Origin: Caballeronia humi | GTDB lineage: Bacteria > Pseudomonadota > Gammaproteobacteria > Burkholderiales > Burkholderiaceae | Direction of reading: 5' to 3' | DNA: 64,000 nt | Assembly: GCF_001544475.1 (NCBI RefSeq) | Contig: NZ_FCNW02000009.1 | Location: forward strand, 106,641 to 170,640 | Part shown: piece after piece, positions 56,210 to 64,000 of the stretch | Layout of the letters: each line of letters starts with the position of its first letter | Position numbering within the stretch: position 1 is the first letter of the stretch | The notes under the pieces: generated by a model | The model's input: the letters and a program-made list of their open reading frames with translations, nothing else | What the model was told of the DNA's origin: nothing | Database searches by the model: none | Translations under genes and position numbers: made by a program

Positions 56210-56791
56210 ATGACTATCGACGATTTCAGGCTCGAAAGCCGTTCTACCGCGCTCGTGCTGATCGACTTGCAGGCGGGCATCGCCGCATTGCCAGTGCAGC
56301 CGAACAGCGCCGCCGACGTCCTCGCCAACGCGCGCACGCTCGCCGACCGTTTCCGCGCGCTCGATGCGCTCGTCGTGCTGGTGAAAGTAGCGTTCCCCGG
56401 CGCGCCCGGTGGTTTGCGGCCGATCACCGACACCGGCCAGACTCAGCCCGCCGCCGAACCTGCCGGCTGGACCGACCTGTGCCCGGAGATCGGCGCGCAG
56501 GCGTCGGATGTCCTGATCACGAAGCGCCAGTGGGGCGCGTTCTTCGGCACCGAACTCGATCTGCAACTGCGCCGGCGCGGCATCGAGACGATCGTGCTCG
56601 GCGGCATCGCGACACATGTCGGTGTCGAATCGACGGCGCGCGCGGCCTTCGAGCACGGCTATCAACAGATTTTTGTCGAGGACGCGATGAGCGACCTGCA
56701 CGCCGATACGCACGAATCCACGTTCCGCTATGTGTTTCCGCGCATCGGGCGCATTCGCTCGACGGAGCAGGTGATCGCGGCGCTGGTTTGA
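56210..56791 (+). CDS. Isochorismatase-family hydrolase
   Basis: 193 aa. The Rossmann-like cysteine-hydrolase fold with Asp19 (LVLIDLQ) and Lys105 (ITKRQWGAF). The position of the usual nucleophile Cys is Gly138 (GGIATHVGVESTARAAF). True isochorismatases (EntB, PhzD) also have Gly there and use the Asp, whereas amidases and nicotinamidases have Cys. So it is either an isochorismatase-type vinyl-ether hydrolase or an inactive homologue. It follows msrB by 23 bases and may be cotranscribed. Confidence 0.85.
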   Translation: MTIDDFRLESRSTALVLIDLQAGIAALPVQPNSAADVLANARTLADRFRALDALVVLVKVAFPGAPGGLRPITDTGQTQPAAEPAGWTDLCPEIGAQASDVLITKRQWGAFFGTELDLQLRRRGIETIVLGGIATHVGVESTARAAFEHGYQQIFVEDAMSDLHADTHESTFRYVFPRIGRIRSTEQVIAALV

Positions 56792-56792
56792 A

Positions 56793-58121
56793 TCAGACCG
56801 CTTCGCGCGCCGCCGCCGTTCCCACCGTCGTCTGACGTTCTTCCGCGCCGTGCCGCAGGCGCAGGCTGCACACCGCGGCGATGACCAACGCGACAGCCAG
56901 CGCGACGAGTCCGTTCATCGCGCGTCCGGTCGATTGCTCGATCAGGCCCATGACCGTCGGTCCGACGAATCCGCCGAGCAGACCGCACGAATTGACCAGC
57001 CCGAGGCCGCCCGCGAGCGCGCTGCCGGACAAGCGCGACGAGGGAAACGTGAAGATGATCGACTGCACGACGAAGAACATCGACGCCGACAGGCTCACGC
57101 CGAGCAGGCCGATCGCGGGCGTCGAATAAGCGGCGATCAGGAGGCCCGAGGCCATCACCACCAATCCGCCGACGAGAATCCGGCGGCTCTTCACGGAGTC
57201 GCTTGCGAAGCGCGGCAGCGTCGCGGCGCCGACTGCGGCTGCGAGCCAGGGCGTGGCGCTCAAAAGCCCGATCGCGAACGGCGAAAAATGCCCCGACTTC
57301 CCGATGATTCCTGGCAAAAAGAAGATCGTGGTGTAGATCGTCAGCTGGTGACAGAAATACACGAAGATCGCGAGCCAGACCTGACGGTCACGCAGACACG
57401 TACGGAACGAATGCGCGGAACGGCCGCCGCTGCGGCTGTCCTGCTCGGCGGCGAGACGCTTTTCCAGCGCTTCGGCTTCGGCGCGCGGCAGCCATGACGC
57501 TTTCGTCGGACGATCCGGCAACACCTTCCAGACCACATAGGCGAGCAGCACCGCCGGCAGCCCTTCGATCACGAAGAGCCACTGCCAACCGTGAAAGCCG
57601 AGGGCCCCGTCGAGTTCGAGCAGCGCGCCGCCGAGCGGCCCGCCGACGATATTCGCGATACATACGCCGAGCAGGAAATAACCCGTCGCCCGGGCGCGCT
57701 CCTCGCGGCCGAACCAGTAGGTCAGATACAGCATCACGCCCGGAAACAGGCCCGCTTCCGCTGCGCCGAGCAAGAGCCGCATCACGTAGAACGACGTTTC
57801 GCCGCGCACGAAGGCCATGCCGATCGAGAGCAGGCCCCACGTGATCATGATCCGCGTGATCCAGAAGCGCGCACCGACCTTGTGCATCACGAGGTTGCTC
57901 GGAATCTCGAACAGCGCGTAGGTCAGGAAGAAGAGGCCGGCGCCGAGCCCGTAGGCAGCCGACGACATGCCGAGGTCGATACCCATCGATGCCTTCGCGA
58001 GCGCGATATTCGTGCGGTCGAGAAAACTGATCACGTAGACGATCACGAGAAGCGGCATCAGCTTCCTGATCAATAGCTTGTTCAGCGACGATTGCTGCGT
58101 TGGCGCGTTGTGCGTTGACAT
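56793..58121 (-). CDS. MFS transporter, anion:cation symporter (ACS) family
   Basis: 442 aa, 12 helices. The N-terminal VISFLDRTNIALAKASM motif and the downstream GLFPGVMLYLTYWFGREERARATGYF pattern are typical of ACS-family importers of organic acids such as galactonate, tartrate and phthalate. GGAGTAA precedes the ATG. It is oriented with the BKACE, SDR and GntR genes upstream and is the likely importer for their substrate, an organic anion. Confidence 0.9.
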   Translation of the reverse strand: MSTHNAPTQQSSLNKLLIRKLMPLLVIVYVISFLDRTNIALAKASMGIDLGMSSAAYGLGAGLFFLTYALFEIPSNLVMHKVGARFWITRIMITWGLLSIGMAFVRGETSFYVMRLLLGAAEAGLFPGVMLYLTYWFGREERARATGYFLLGVCIANIVGGPLGGALLELDGALGFHGWQWLFVIEGLPAVLLAYVVWKVLPDRPTKASWLPRAEAEALEKRLAAEQDSRSGGRSAHSFRTCLRDRQVWLAIFVYFCHQLTIYTTIFFLPGIIGKSGHFSPFAIGLLSATPWLAAAVGAATLPRFASDSVKSRRILVGGLVVMASGLLIAAYSTPAIGLLGVSLSASMFFVVQSIIFTFPSSRLSGSALAGGLGLVNSCGLLGGFVGPTVMGLIEQSTGRAMNGLVALAVALVIAAVCSLRLRHGAEERQTTVGTAAAREAV

Positions 58122-58304
58122 GGTTACTCCAGAAGGTGCGCGGCGGCGGGGCGGCCGCGCGGAGCCGAAACGGTTAGGTGAGGGCGGGCCGCAGCCCGTT
58201 TGCGCGTTTCATCGGCGCGAATGGCCGGTGCGCTTTGTGTTCGTTGCCTGCATGTCGTTTGTCTCCGGATTTTTTAATGATTTGAGATAGATGCGGTGGC
58301 GGAA

Positions 58305-59237
58305 TCAGAACGCGACGTTGTCGCCGCCTTTCAACGCGAGCATCGCGCGGGCTTCCTGCGGCGTCGCCACTTCCAGCGACAGCCCTTCGATCACCTGGCG
58401 GATCTTGCGAACCTGCGCCGCGCTCGATTCGGCGAGCTTGCCCGGCGCGATCCACAGCGAATCTTCTAGCCCCACGCGCACATTCGACCCTTGCGCGACG
58501 CCGAGCGTCGCGAGCGGAATCTGGTTGCGCCCGGCGCCGAGGATCGACCAGACGAAGTCGTCGCCGAACAGGCGATCGGCGGTGCGTTTCATGTGCGCGA
58601 GGTCTTCCGGATGCCCGCCGATGCCGCCGAGCAGCCCGAACACGCTCTGCACGAAGAACGGCGCCTTCGCGAGCCCGCGGTCGACGAAATGCGCGAGGTT
58701 ATAGAGATGCGAGATGTCGTAGCACTCGAACTCGAAGCGCGTGCCGTTCGCGCCGCACGACGTCAGGATGTATTCGATGTCGGCGAACGTGTTCTTGAAG
58801 ACGAGGTCGCGGCTGTTCGCGAGATGCTTGCGTTCCCAGTCGTGCTTGAACTCCTTGAAGCGGTCGAGCATCGGATAGAGGCCGAAGTTCATCGACCCCA
58901 TGTTCAGCGACGCCACTTCCGGCTGGAAATAATGCGCGGGCTTCAGCCGCTCGGCGACCGTCATGTGCGGGCTGCCGCCCGTCGTCAAGTTGATGACGGC
59001 GTCGGTTCCGGCCTTCACGCGCGGCAGAAAGCGCTCGAAAACGGCCGGATCTTGCGTCGGACGGCCGTTTTCGGGATCGCGCGCGTGCAGGTGCAGGATC
59101 GCGGCGCCTTCCTTGGCGGCTGCGAGCGCGGCGTCTGCGATCTGATCGGGCGTGACCGGCAGATGCGGTGACATCGACGGCGTGTGGATCGCGCCCGTCG
59201 GGGCGCAGGTGATGATGACTTTGCGAGTGGTTGCCAT
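58305..59237 (-). CDS. Beta-keto acid cleavage enzyme (BKACE, DUF849)
   Basis: 310 aa TIM barrel. The N-terminal strand VIITCAPTGAI and metal motif ILHLHARDPENGRP (His49 and His51) are the BKACE signature; the family transfers the acetyl part of a beta-keto acid to an acyl-CoA or splits it with acetyl-CoA. The founding member cleaves 3-keto-5-aminohexanoate (Kce) in lysine fermentation; others act on dehydrocarnitine and 3-oxoadipate analogues. ATG 59237 matches the conserved start. Neighbours suggest the keto acid is made by the SDR encoded just upstream. Confidence 0.9.
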   Translation of the reverse strand: MATTRKVIITCAPTGAIHTPSMSPHLPVTPDQIADAALAAAKEGAAILHLHARDPENGRPTQDPAVFERFLPRVKAGTDAVINLTTGGSPHMTVAERLKPAHYFQPEVASLNMGSMNFGLYPMLDRFKEFKHDWERKHLANSRDLVFKNTFADIEYILTSCGANGTRFEFECYDISHLYNLAHFVDRGLAKAPFFVQSVFGLLGGIGGHPEDLAHMKRTADRLFGDDFVWSILGAGRNQIPLATLGVAQGSNVRVGLEDSLWIAPGKLAESSAAQVRKIRQVIEGLSLEVATPQEARAMLALKGGDNVAF

Positions 59238-59260
59238 GAGTTGTGTCCGTGACCTGTCTA

Positions 59261-60058
59261 TCAGAGGGTTTCGACGTTGCCGCAGACCGACAGCGCCTGT
59301 CCCGAAATCGCGCTGCCGGCGGGCGAGGCGAGGAACAGCACGCTCGCCGCCACTTCTTCTTGCGTGACCATGCGGCGCAGCGAAATCTTTTCGAGATAAC
59401 GCGCTTCCATGTCTTCGTAGCTGATGCCGAGTTGCTTCGCGCGCGCGGCGATCACACCTTCCATGCGCGGTCCCTTTACGATGCCCGGCTGCACGGCGTT
59501 CACGCGGATGTTGTCCGGACCGAGCTCGATCGCGAGGCTCTTGGCCAGCCCGACGACCGCCCATTTGGTCGCCGAATAGGGCGTGCGAAAGCCGTATCCG
59601 AGCCGCCCGGCCACCGAGGAAATGAACACGATCACGCCGCCGTCCGCCGCTTGACGCAGCTTCGGCACGGCGCGCCGCGTGAACTGGAAATGGCTATTCA
59701 GGTTGATGTCGACGGTTTTTTCCCAGTCAGACGCCTCGATTTCGTCGATGCCACCCGTCGGACCGGCGATGCCCGCGTTGTTGATCAGCACGTCGAGGCC
59801 GCCGAGTTCGCGATCGACATCGTCGAAGACGCGCGCGACGTCGGCTTGGTCGGCGACGTTGGCCCGCGTGCCGGTGATGCCGGGCGTCGCGGTGGAGAGG
59901 GTGTCGATCGCCTTGCCGTCGATGTCGCAGACATGCACGCGCGCGCCCGTCGACAAGAACGCCTTCGCGATCGCGAGGCCGATGCCCGACGCGCCGCCGG
60001 TGATCAAAACGCGCAAGCCAGCGCGTGGCGCGAGAAGTTCGAGTGCTTTCATATCCAT
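59261..60058 (-). CDS. Short-chain dehydrogenase/reductase (probable beta-hydroxy acid dehydrogenase)
   Basis: 265 aa classical SDR: cofactor motif TGGASGIG (about 20-27), NNAG (about 90), catalytic Ser in FISSVAG, Tyr-x3-Lys in YSATK. An Asp after the second strand (VCDIDG) favours NAD over NADP. Position 23 bases before the BKACE gene in the same direction suggests it oxidises a beta-hydroxy acid to the beta-keto acid that BKACE cleaves. ATG 60058 has GGAGA at 8 bases. Confidence 0.9.
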   Translation of the reverse strand: MDMKALELLAPRAGLRVLITGGASGIGLAIAKAFLSTGARVHVCDIDGKAIDTLSTATPGITGTRANVADQADVARVFDDVDRELGGLDVLINNAGIAGPTGGIDEIEASDWEKTVDINLNSHFQFTRRAVPKLRQAADGGVIVFISSVAGRLGYGFRTPYSATKWAVVGLAKSLAIELGPDNIRVNAVQPGIVKGPRMEGVIAARAKQLGISYEDMEARYLEKISLRRMVTQEEVAASVLFLASPAGSAISGQALSVCGNVETL

Positions 60059-60082
60059 CCGATGTTTCTCCAGTGATTGTTT

Positions 60083-60796
60083 TTAAGATGCTGCAGCGAC
60101 TTTCTCGACGGGCGCACGAAGGCGCTCGCTCAAATCCTCCGCCGCGTCGCCGATGTCCTGCGCGATGCCGGCGCGCGCTTGCCCGCCGTCGCGGCGCCAG
60201 AGCGCATCGACGATGCGCCGGTGCGCGGCCATCGAGCGCCGCATGTGCGGGATGTCAGGCGCGACCATGTTCAGGAACGGCCCGATTCGCATCCACATGT
60301 TCTGGATCGTGGCGAGCGTGATGTCGCTCGCGCCGTGCGTGTAGATGCTCGTATGGAACGCGAAATTGGCGCGCAGGTAGGCGGCGGAATCTCCTGCTTC
60401 GACGTAAGCGCTCATCGAGTCGTAGATTCGCTGGACGGCGGCGAGGCGCGCATCGGTCATCCGCGAGGCCGCGCGCTCGGCAACGCAGCCTTCCAGTGCG
60501 ATGCGCACGTCGCGCAGTTCCTCGATCAAATCGAAGGTCATCGGCGGCACCATCAGCGCGCGGCCCGGCCCGTCGACGAGCGCGCCTTCCGCCTGCAAAC
60601 GCGTGAGCGCGCCGCGTACCGGCATCGTCGACGAGCCGACGGCTTCCGCGACCCCGCGCAGGCTGAGTGCCTGGCCGGGCGCGAAGCGGCCGCTCATGAT
60701 CGCTTCACGCAATTGCTGGTATACCTTGCCCGCCATCGTCTCGTGCGCGACGACTTCGAGCGCGGGCATGGCGTGCTGGACCGAACGAATTCCCAC
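60083..60796 (-). CDS. GntR-family (FCD) regulator of the BKACE cassette
   Basis: 237 aa. Winged HTH (about 18-85, VYQQLREAIMSGRFAPGQALSLRGVAEAVGSSTMPVRGALTRLQAEGAL) and an all-helical FCD ligand domain with a metal-His set (FHTSIY, HRRIVDAL). The GTG at 60796 is chosen because AAGGAG lies 6 bases upstream. It is first in the SDR-BKACE-MFS direction and probably represses the set until an organic-acid ligand binds. A 12-base palindrome sits 30 bases upstream. Confidence 0.88.
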   Translation of the reverse strand: MGIRSVQHAMPALEVVAHETMAGKVYQQLREAIMSGRFAPGQALSLRGVAEAVGSSTMPVRGALTRLQAEGALVDGPGRALMVPPMTFDLIEELRDVRIALEGCVAERAASRMTDARLAAVQRIYDSMSAYVEAGDSAAYLRANFAFHTSIYTHGASDITLATIQNMWMRIGPFLNMVAPDIPHMRRSMAAHRRIVDALWRRDGGQARAGIAQDIGDAAEDLSERLRAPVEKVAAAS

Positions 60797-60825
60797 CGAC
60801 AACTCCTTGCTATGCGATGTGTGAC

Positions 60826-60837
60826 CTGTGATCACAG
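60826..60837. promoter_or_regulatory. 12-base palindrome, probable GntR operator
   Basis: CTGTGATCACAG is a perfect 12-base palindrome, 30 bases upstream of the GntR start. FCD regulators bind short palindromes of this size near their own promoters. No second copy was seen in front of the MFS or BKACE genes. Confidence 0.45.
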
Positions 60838-60976
60838 TTGCATGCAGTGTCGTGTCCGCGGGTGCCAATGTCAACGTCGAAGGCGTAGGGGAAAACACGG
60901 AGCACGGTGAACCGGACGTGCAGCAATTCAATACGGATTAATCGCTTTTAGATTGAGCTGATAATGCCCCGCGTCA

Positions 60977-60997
60977 AATCGCTGAATATCAGCGATT
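60977..60997. repeat. 9-bp perfect inverted repeat (spacer 3)
   Basis: AATCGCTGA, ATA, TCAGCGATT. It could be an operator or a hairpin in the leader of the gene at 61149. It differs from the 60826 palindrome, so a different regulator would be involved. Confidence 0.4.
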
Positions 60998-61148
60998 AAT
61001 GCGGTTGTCTCGAAAATAAGGAATCGCGGAAAGAAACCGAATTGGTTGACAAGGGTTATCTCGAAAAACAGACTCGTTTCTTTCGCGATTTTTACCCCGA
61101 TCTAAATGATCGCTGCGAGAAATTCCTCAAGTCAGCCGGAGCAATATC

Positions 61149-61622
61149 ATGAACATCAAATCCCTTTCGCATCTTTCGTCCGCCGCTATTCTCGCTGCCG
61201 CATCGTTCGCCGCTAATGCCGCACCTGGTGCCGCCACGCTCGACGGCCAAGCGTCGATGCAGGTCTCGGGCACGGTGAAATCGGTCGACGCGGCCAAGCG
61301 CATCGTCACGATCGAGGACGCACAGGGCGGCACCGCCACGCTCGAAGTCGGCGCGAACGTCCCGAATCTCGACAAGCTGCAAAGCGGCCAGCGCGTGTTC
61401 GGCACGACGACGCGCCGCATCCACCTGACGGTGCTGGGTGACGGCGAACAAGCCGCGCGCATCGCGCAAATTGTCAGCGCGGACGATAAAACCGGCGTCG
61501 TGACGCTCAAGGATGCTCAGGGCGCGGAAATGTCCGTGCAGGCCAGCGATGCAGCGAAGGCATCGGCGATGAAGGCCGGTTCGCGCGTTTCCGTCGATCT
61601 CGGCGCGCAAGCCGGCGCGTAA
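61149..61622 (+). CDS. Small exported protein with two beta-rich repeats
   Basis: 157 aa, signal peptide 1-24 (ANA-APG). The mature protein is two similar beta-rich units (VSGTVKSVDAAKRIVTIEDAQGGTATLEV and IAQIVSADDKTGVVTLKDAQGAEMSV) of the OB-like kind common in small periplasmic proteins. A related protein with the same pattern is encoded at 63209. GGAG lies 8 bases before the ATG. Function unknown. Confidence 0.8.
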   Translation: MNIKSLSHLSSAAILAAASFAANAAPGAATLDGQASMQVSGTVKSVDAAKRIVTIEDAQGGTATLEVGANVPNLDKLQSGQRVFGTTTRRIHLTVLGDGEQAARIAQIVSADDKTGVVTLKDAQGAEMSVQASDAAKASAMKAGSRVSVDLGAQAGA

Positions 61623-61844
61623 TCTTCCGACGCGCCGTTCGGATTTGTCGGAGTTTTCGTGTATCGCCGGGGTCTGCGCTTCGGTAACGTCTCGCTTCCA
61701 TTGATTGGCAGTTCCCCCATCTGCCAGCCGACGGATGTCCGGTGGGCAGCAAGGGCCCTTTGAGGTCCGCCGGACGACGCGCTTTCCCCGAGCGCGGAAC
61801 GCGGGATAGAGTTGTACCTCAGCGAATTCCCGTCGTTCTCCCCA

Positions 61845-61882
61845 GGCCATCCGGCGCAATCCGGATGGCCGCCTCGCTTTTT
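61845..61882 (+). terminator. Intrinsic terminator between the exported protein and the metallophosphoesterase genes
   Basis: A perfect 10-bp stem GGCCATCCGG, loop CGCAAT, CCGGATGGCC, then GCCTCGCTTTTTT. The T-run is on the + side, but the hairpin lies just past the stop of the converging minus-strand gene, so it can serve both. Confidence 0.7.
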
Positions 61883-61886
61883 CCTC

Positions 61887-63050
61887 CTATCCGCCCGAAC
61901 CCGCCACCAGACGCAGGCGCGTTATCTCCGATGGCGCTCCAAGCCGCTTTGGCGGGCCCCAATAGCCGGTTCCGCGACTCGTGTAGACCCAGAGTCCGCC
62001 GAGCTTGTCGAGGCCAGAGACGAACGGCTGTTGCAGACGCACGAAGAAGTTCCACGGAAAGAACTGCCCGCCGTGCGTGTGCCCGGAGAGTTGCAGCGTG
62101 AAACCGGCGTCCGCCGCCGCCGGCGCGCTGCGCGGCTGGTGCGCAAGCAGGACGCGCACGGTGGCATCGGCGGGAGCTCCGCGGAGCGCCGCCGCCGGAT
62201 CGCTCTGGTGCGATGGGTCGAAGCTGCCCGCGTTGTAATCGGTCACGCCCGCGATGATCGCGCGCGCGCCGTCGTGTTCGAGCACGACGTGCTGGTTCAT
62301 CAGCACCGTCAGGCCGAGCCGACGGAACTCCGCGATCCACTTTTCGGCGCCCGAGTAGTACTCGTGGTTGCCCGTCACGAGAAACGCGCCGTGCCGCGCG
62401 CTCAGTTCGCCGAGCGGCCGCGTGTGATCGGCGAGATGCGGCACGGCGCCATCGACTACATCGCCCGTTACCGCGATCAAATCGGGCTGGAGCCCGTTGA
62501 CCGCCGCGACGATCCGCTCCACGTAGTGACGCTTGATGGTCGGCCCGACGTGGATATCGCTGATCTGTACGATCGTGAAGCCGTTCAGCGCGGCGGGCAG
62601 GTTGTCGATCGGCACATCGACGGTGACGACGGGCGCCCGCCGCCGCGCGTTGTAAAACCCGACCGACGACGACAGCATCGCCAGTCCCGGCACGGCCAGC
62701 GCGCTCCAGGCGGTGAACGCGGGCGAGCCGACCGCCGCGCCGCGCGCCCAGTCGACGAGGTGGATCACGAGCAGCGCCACGTCGCGCGCGAAAGTCAGCA
62801 CGAGCAGCGATGAGAAAAATCCCATCGCGAGCAGGCCGATCCAGGCGAGGCGATCGGAGAGCGGCTGCTGTTCGATCGTGCGCGCGGACATGCCGAGCGG
62901 AATCAGCAGGATCGATGCGACGAGCACAAGGGCCGCGAGCCAGCGAAGCGGGGCGCCGACTGGCATCGCCGGAATCAGCCGCATGCCGACGTAAAGGTGA
63001 AACAGAATGCCGATACCGATGACGCGAAGAAAAAACGCGGAGCGTCGCAT
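61887..63050 (-). CDS. Membrane-anchored calcineurin-like metallophosphoesterase (YaeI/YkuE type)
   Basis: 387 aa. Four N-terminal hydrophobic helices (about 5-25, 33-55, 70-92, 105-130) carry a C-terminal phosphoesterase domain with the full metal set: QISDIHVGP, GDVVDG, GNHEYYSG, VLLAHQP and GHTHGGQF. Relatives such as YaeI and YkuE hydrolyse phospholipid-type diesters at the membrane. The catalytic domain should lie on one side of the inner membrane. It is flanked on both sides by related small exported proteins. Confidence 0.88.
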   Translation of the reverse strand: MRRSAFFLRVIGIGILFHLYVGMRLIPAMPVGAPLRWLAALVLVASILLIPLGMSARTIEQQPLSDRLAWIGLLAMGFFSSLLVLTFARDVALLVIHLVDWARGAAVGSPAFTAWSALAVPGLAMLSSSVGFYNARRRAPVVTVDVPIDNLPAALNGFTIVQISDIHVGPTIKRHYVERIVAAVNGLQPDLIAVTGDVVDGAVPHLADHTRPLGELSARHGAFLVTGNHEYYSGAEKWIAEFRRLGLTVLMNQHVVLEHDGARAIIAGVTDYNAGSFDPSHQSDPAAALRGAPADATVRVLLAHQPRSAPAAADAGFTLQLSGHTHGGQFFPWNFFVRLQQPFVSGLDKLGGLWVYTSRGTGYWGPPKRLGAPSEITRLRLVAGSGG

Positions 63051-63208
63051 AGAGCGCCTGAAGGAGGAAAAGGCGGGCGGCGTGACGCCGCGCCGGAGAC
63101 GTAGCCGATTCTACCGGTTCGCTTAAGACTGCGCGCCGGCGGGGTGGACAGCAGGTAAATGCGCGCGGTATAAATTGCTTCCGCGCGTCAATTCTCTGGA
63201 GATATCGA

Positions 63209-63787
63209 ATGAAAGCAAGATGGAGTGCGGCGCTGATTATCGCGGCATCGGCTATTCCGATTTTCGCTTACGCTCAGAACGATTCGCTTGCAAAATCGGC
63301 GCAGAAAATCGCTGGCGCCGCGCAGCCGGTTCATTTGCAGGCGCAAATCATCGGTATCGATGCCGCCACGCGCACATTGACATTACGCGGCGCGAAAGGC
63401 GTCGTGACGACGGCAGTAGTCAGCAATGAGGTCAACAATTTCGATCAGTTGAAGGTCGGCGATCAGGTCGATGTGCTTTACCAGAACGCGCTGCTCGTGA
63501 CCGCAGAGAAAGCATCCGGCGCCGACAAGGGAATTCGCAAGCGCGTCGATACGTCGGTTTATGCGCCGGCTTCGGGAGCGTCGGGATTCGAATCGGCGCG
63601 GCAAGTCGAGATTCTCGCGACCGTTCAGAGCATCAACCGCAAGAACGGCACGATTACGCTGCGCGGCCCGTGGCGTACCGATACGTTCGATATTCCACAC
63701 GACGTCGATACCAAAGGGATTAAACCCGGCGATACCATCCACGCGGTATTCGTTTCAGCGGCTGCGGTTGAAGTGAAGCCAAAATAG
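63209..63787 (+). CDS. Small exported protein with two beta-rich repeats (relative of the 61149 gene)
   Basis: 192 aa, signal peptide 1-22 (AYA-QND). The two repeats (LQAQIIGIDAATRTLTLRGAKG and ILATVQSINRKNGTITLRGPWR) share the V-x-x-I/V-D-x-x-x-R-T-x-T-L pattern with the protein at 61149. GGAGA precedes the ATG. A perfect terminator follows the stop. Periplasmic by signal peptide; function unknown. Confidence 0.8.
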   Translation: MKARWSAALIIAASAIPIFAYAQNDSLAKSAQKIAGAAQPVHLQAQIIGIDAATRTLTLRGAKGVVTTAVVSNEVNNFDQLKVGDQVDVLYQNALLVTAEKASGADKGIRKRVDTSVYAPASGASGFESARQVEILATVQSINRKNGTITLRGPWRTDTFDIPHDVDTKGIKPGDTIHAVFVSAAAVEVKPK

Positions 63788-63823
63788 AAAAACGGCCTGG
63801 CGATTTATCGCCAGGCCGTTTTT
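63788..63823 (+). terminator. Strong bidirectional intrinsic terminator
   Basis: AAAAACGGCCTGGCGA, loop TTTA, TCGCCAGGCCGTTTTT: a perfect 16-bp stem with A-tract before and T-tract after. It lies between two converging genes and serves both. Confidence 0.92.
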
Positions 63824-63832
63824 ATTGGCGAA

Positions 63833-64000
63833 TCAGACCGCCATACACAAATACTTGATGACGACATAATCATCGATGCCGTAATGCGAGCCTTCGCGGC
63901 CTAAACCCGATTGCTTCACACCACCAAACGGCGCGACTTCGTTCGAAATCAAACCGGTATTGATGCCGACCATGCCGTATTCCAGCGCTTCCGCCACGCG
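63833..64000 (-). CDS. gabD: NAD(P)-dependent succinate-semialdehyde dehydrogenase, C-terminus (partial)
   Basis: The last 55 residues of an aldehyde dehydrogenase run in from the right edge on the minus strand and end at TGA 63833-63835. The sequence [45 protein letters not shown] is characteristic of GabD, which oxidises succinate semialdehyde to succinate in GABA breakdown. The catalytic Cys lies outside the window. Confidence 0.85.
   Translation of the reverse strand, partial: RVAEALEYGMVGINTGLISNEVAPFGGVKQSGLGREGSHYGIDDYVVIKYLCMAV

Larger units (their letters stand above)
60797..61148. other. Divergent regulatory region between GntR and the exported small protein gene
   Basis: 352 bases, AT-rich from about 60930 on, with no convincing gene. 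It holds two dyads (60826-60837 and 60977-60997, entries below) and a TTGACA at 61046-61051 without a good -10 at normal spacing. It should include the promoters for the GntR operon and for the gene at 61149. Confidence 0.5.

Noticed and set aside
58305..59564. Longer N-terminus for BKACE (419 aa)
   Set aside because: The extra 109 residues are an alternate-frame reading of the SDR gene; the conserved BKACE start is ATG 59237.
60820..60836. CRP-type site TGTGA...TCACA upstream of GntR
   Set aside because: The spacer is 7, not 6, and the shorter perfect palindrome inside explains the symmetry better.

Overview
This is a 64 kb chromosomal window from a GC-rich betaproteobacterium, most likely a Burkholderiaceae member (Caballeronia, Paraburkholderia or Burkholderia). 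The evidence is codon use, the dense run of LysR, AraC and GntR regulators beside catabolic operons, and the particular mix of families present. No rRNA, tRNA, CRISPR array, insertion sequence, integrase or phage gene was seen. It reads as ordinary secondary-metabolism and stress chromosome, packed with short operons. Organism and pathway names come from family knowledge and sequence motifs; no database search was possible.

Layout. 1-5.0 kb: tail of an unknown gene, then a stressosome-like operon (rsbR, rsbS, rsbT, a SpoIIE-type phosphatase carrying its own anti-sigma-like ATPase, and a hybrid histidine kinase fused to an RsbT-like ATPase domain), then a DUF883 membrane protein on the other strand. 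5.0-8.6 kb: glutamine-dependent NAD synthetase and a LysR regulator with two tandem DNA-binding domains. 9.0-11.5 kb: an FtsH paralogue followed by a formaldehyde-activating-enzyme homologue that lacks the usual histidine. 11.9-20 kb: LysR regulator, a five-gene Dpp/Gsi-type peptide ABC importer and a cytoplasmic gamma-glutamyltransferase. 20-25.2 kb: a lipoprotein glycosidase-like protein, an unknown protein, a HAD phosphatase, an EgtB-like iron enzyme, Fnr and a universal stress protein. 25.4-33.8 kb: a DHA2 drug exporter, a membrane protein, ketoglutarate-semialdehyde dehydrogenase with an SMP-30 lactonase, a DUF2891 protein, and a KgtP-like transporter behind a striking 27-bp palindrome.

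34-41 kb: an unknown HTH/coiled-coil protein, a 48-aa acidic protein, and an AraC-regulated acyl-CoA module (dehydrogenase, AMP-dependent ligase, 3-hydroxyisobutyryl-CoA hydrolase-like). 41-46.3 kb: a DUF6572-like protein, an AI-2E family permease, and a periplasmic PQQ alcohol dehydrogenase with the lanthanide-type extra aspartate, followed by a dihaem cytochrome c4 and an exported ankyrin protein. 46.3-53.8 kb: LysR/EamA pair, a frameshifted FAD amine oxidase, hydroxybutyryl-CoA dehydrogenase, a large acyl-CoA dehydrogenase, an AraC regulator and a cupin. 53.9-56.8 kb: a YadGH-type ABC exporter, an exported MsrB and an isochorismatase-like hydrolase. 56.8-60.8 kb: MFS importer, BKACE, SDR and GntR, a likely catabolic cassette for a beta-hydroxy acid. 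61-64 kb: two related periplasmic proteins flanking a metallophosphoesterase, and the end of a GabD-type dehydrogenase.

The most interesting items are the stressosome-kinase operon, the FtsH/Fae-like pair, the tandem-HTH LysR protein, the lanthanide-type alcohol dehydrogenase cassette, the BKACE cassette, the palindrome upstream of kgtP, and the frameshifted oxidoreductase.
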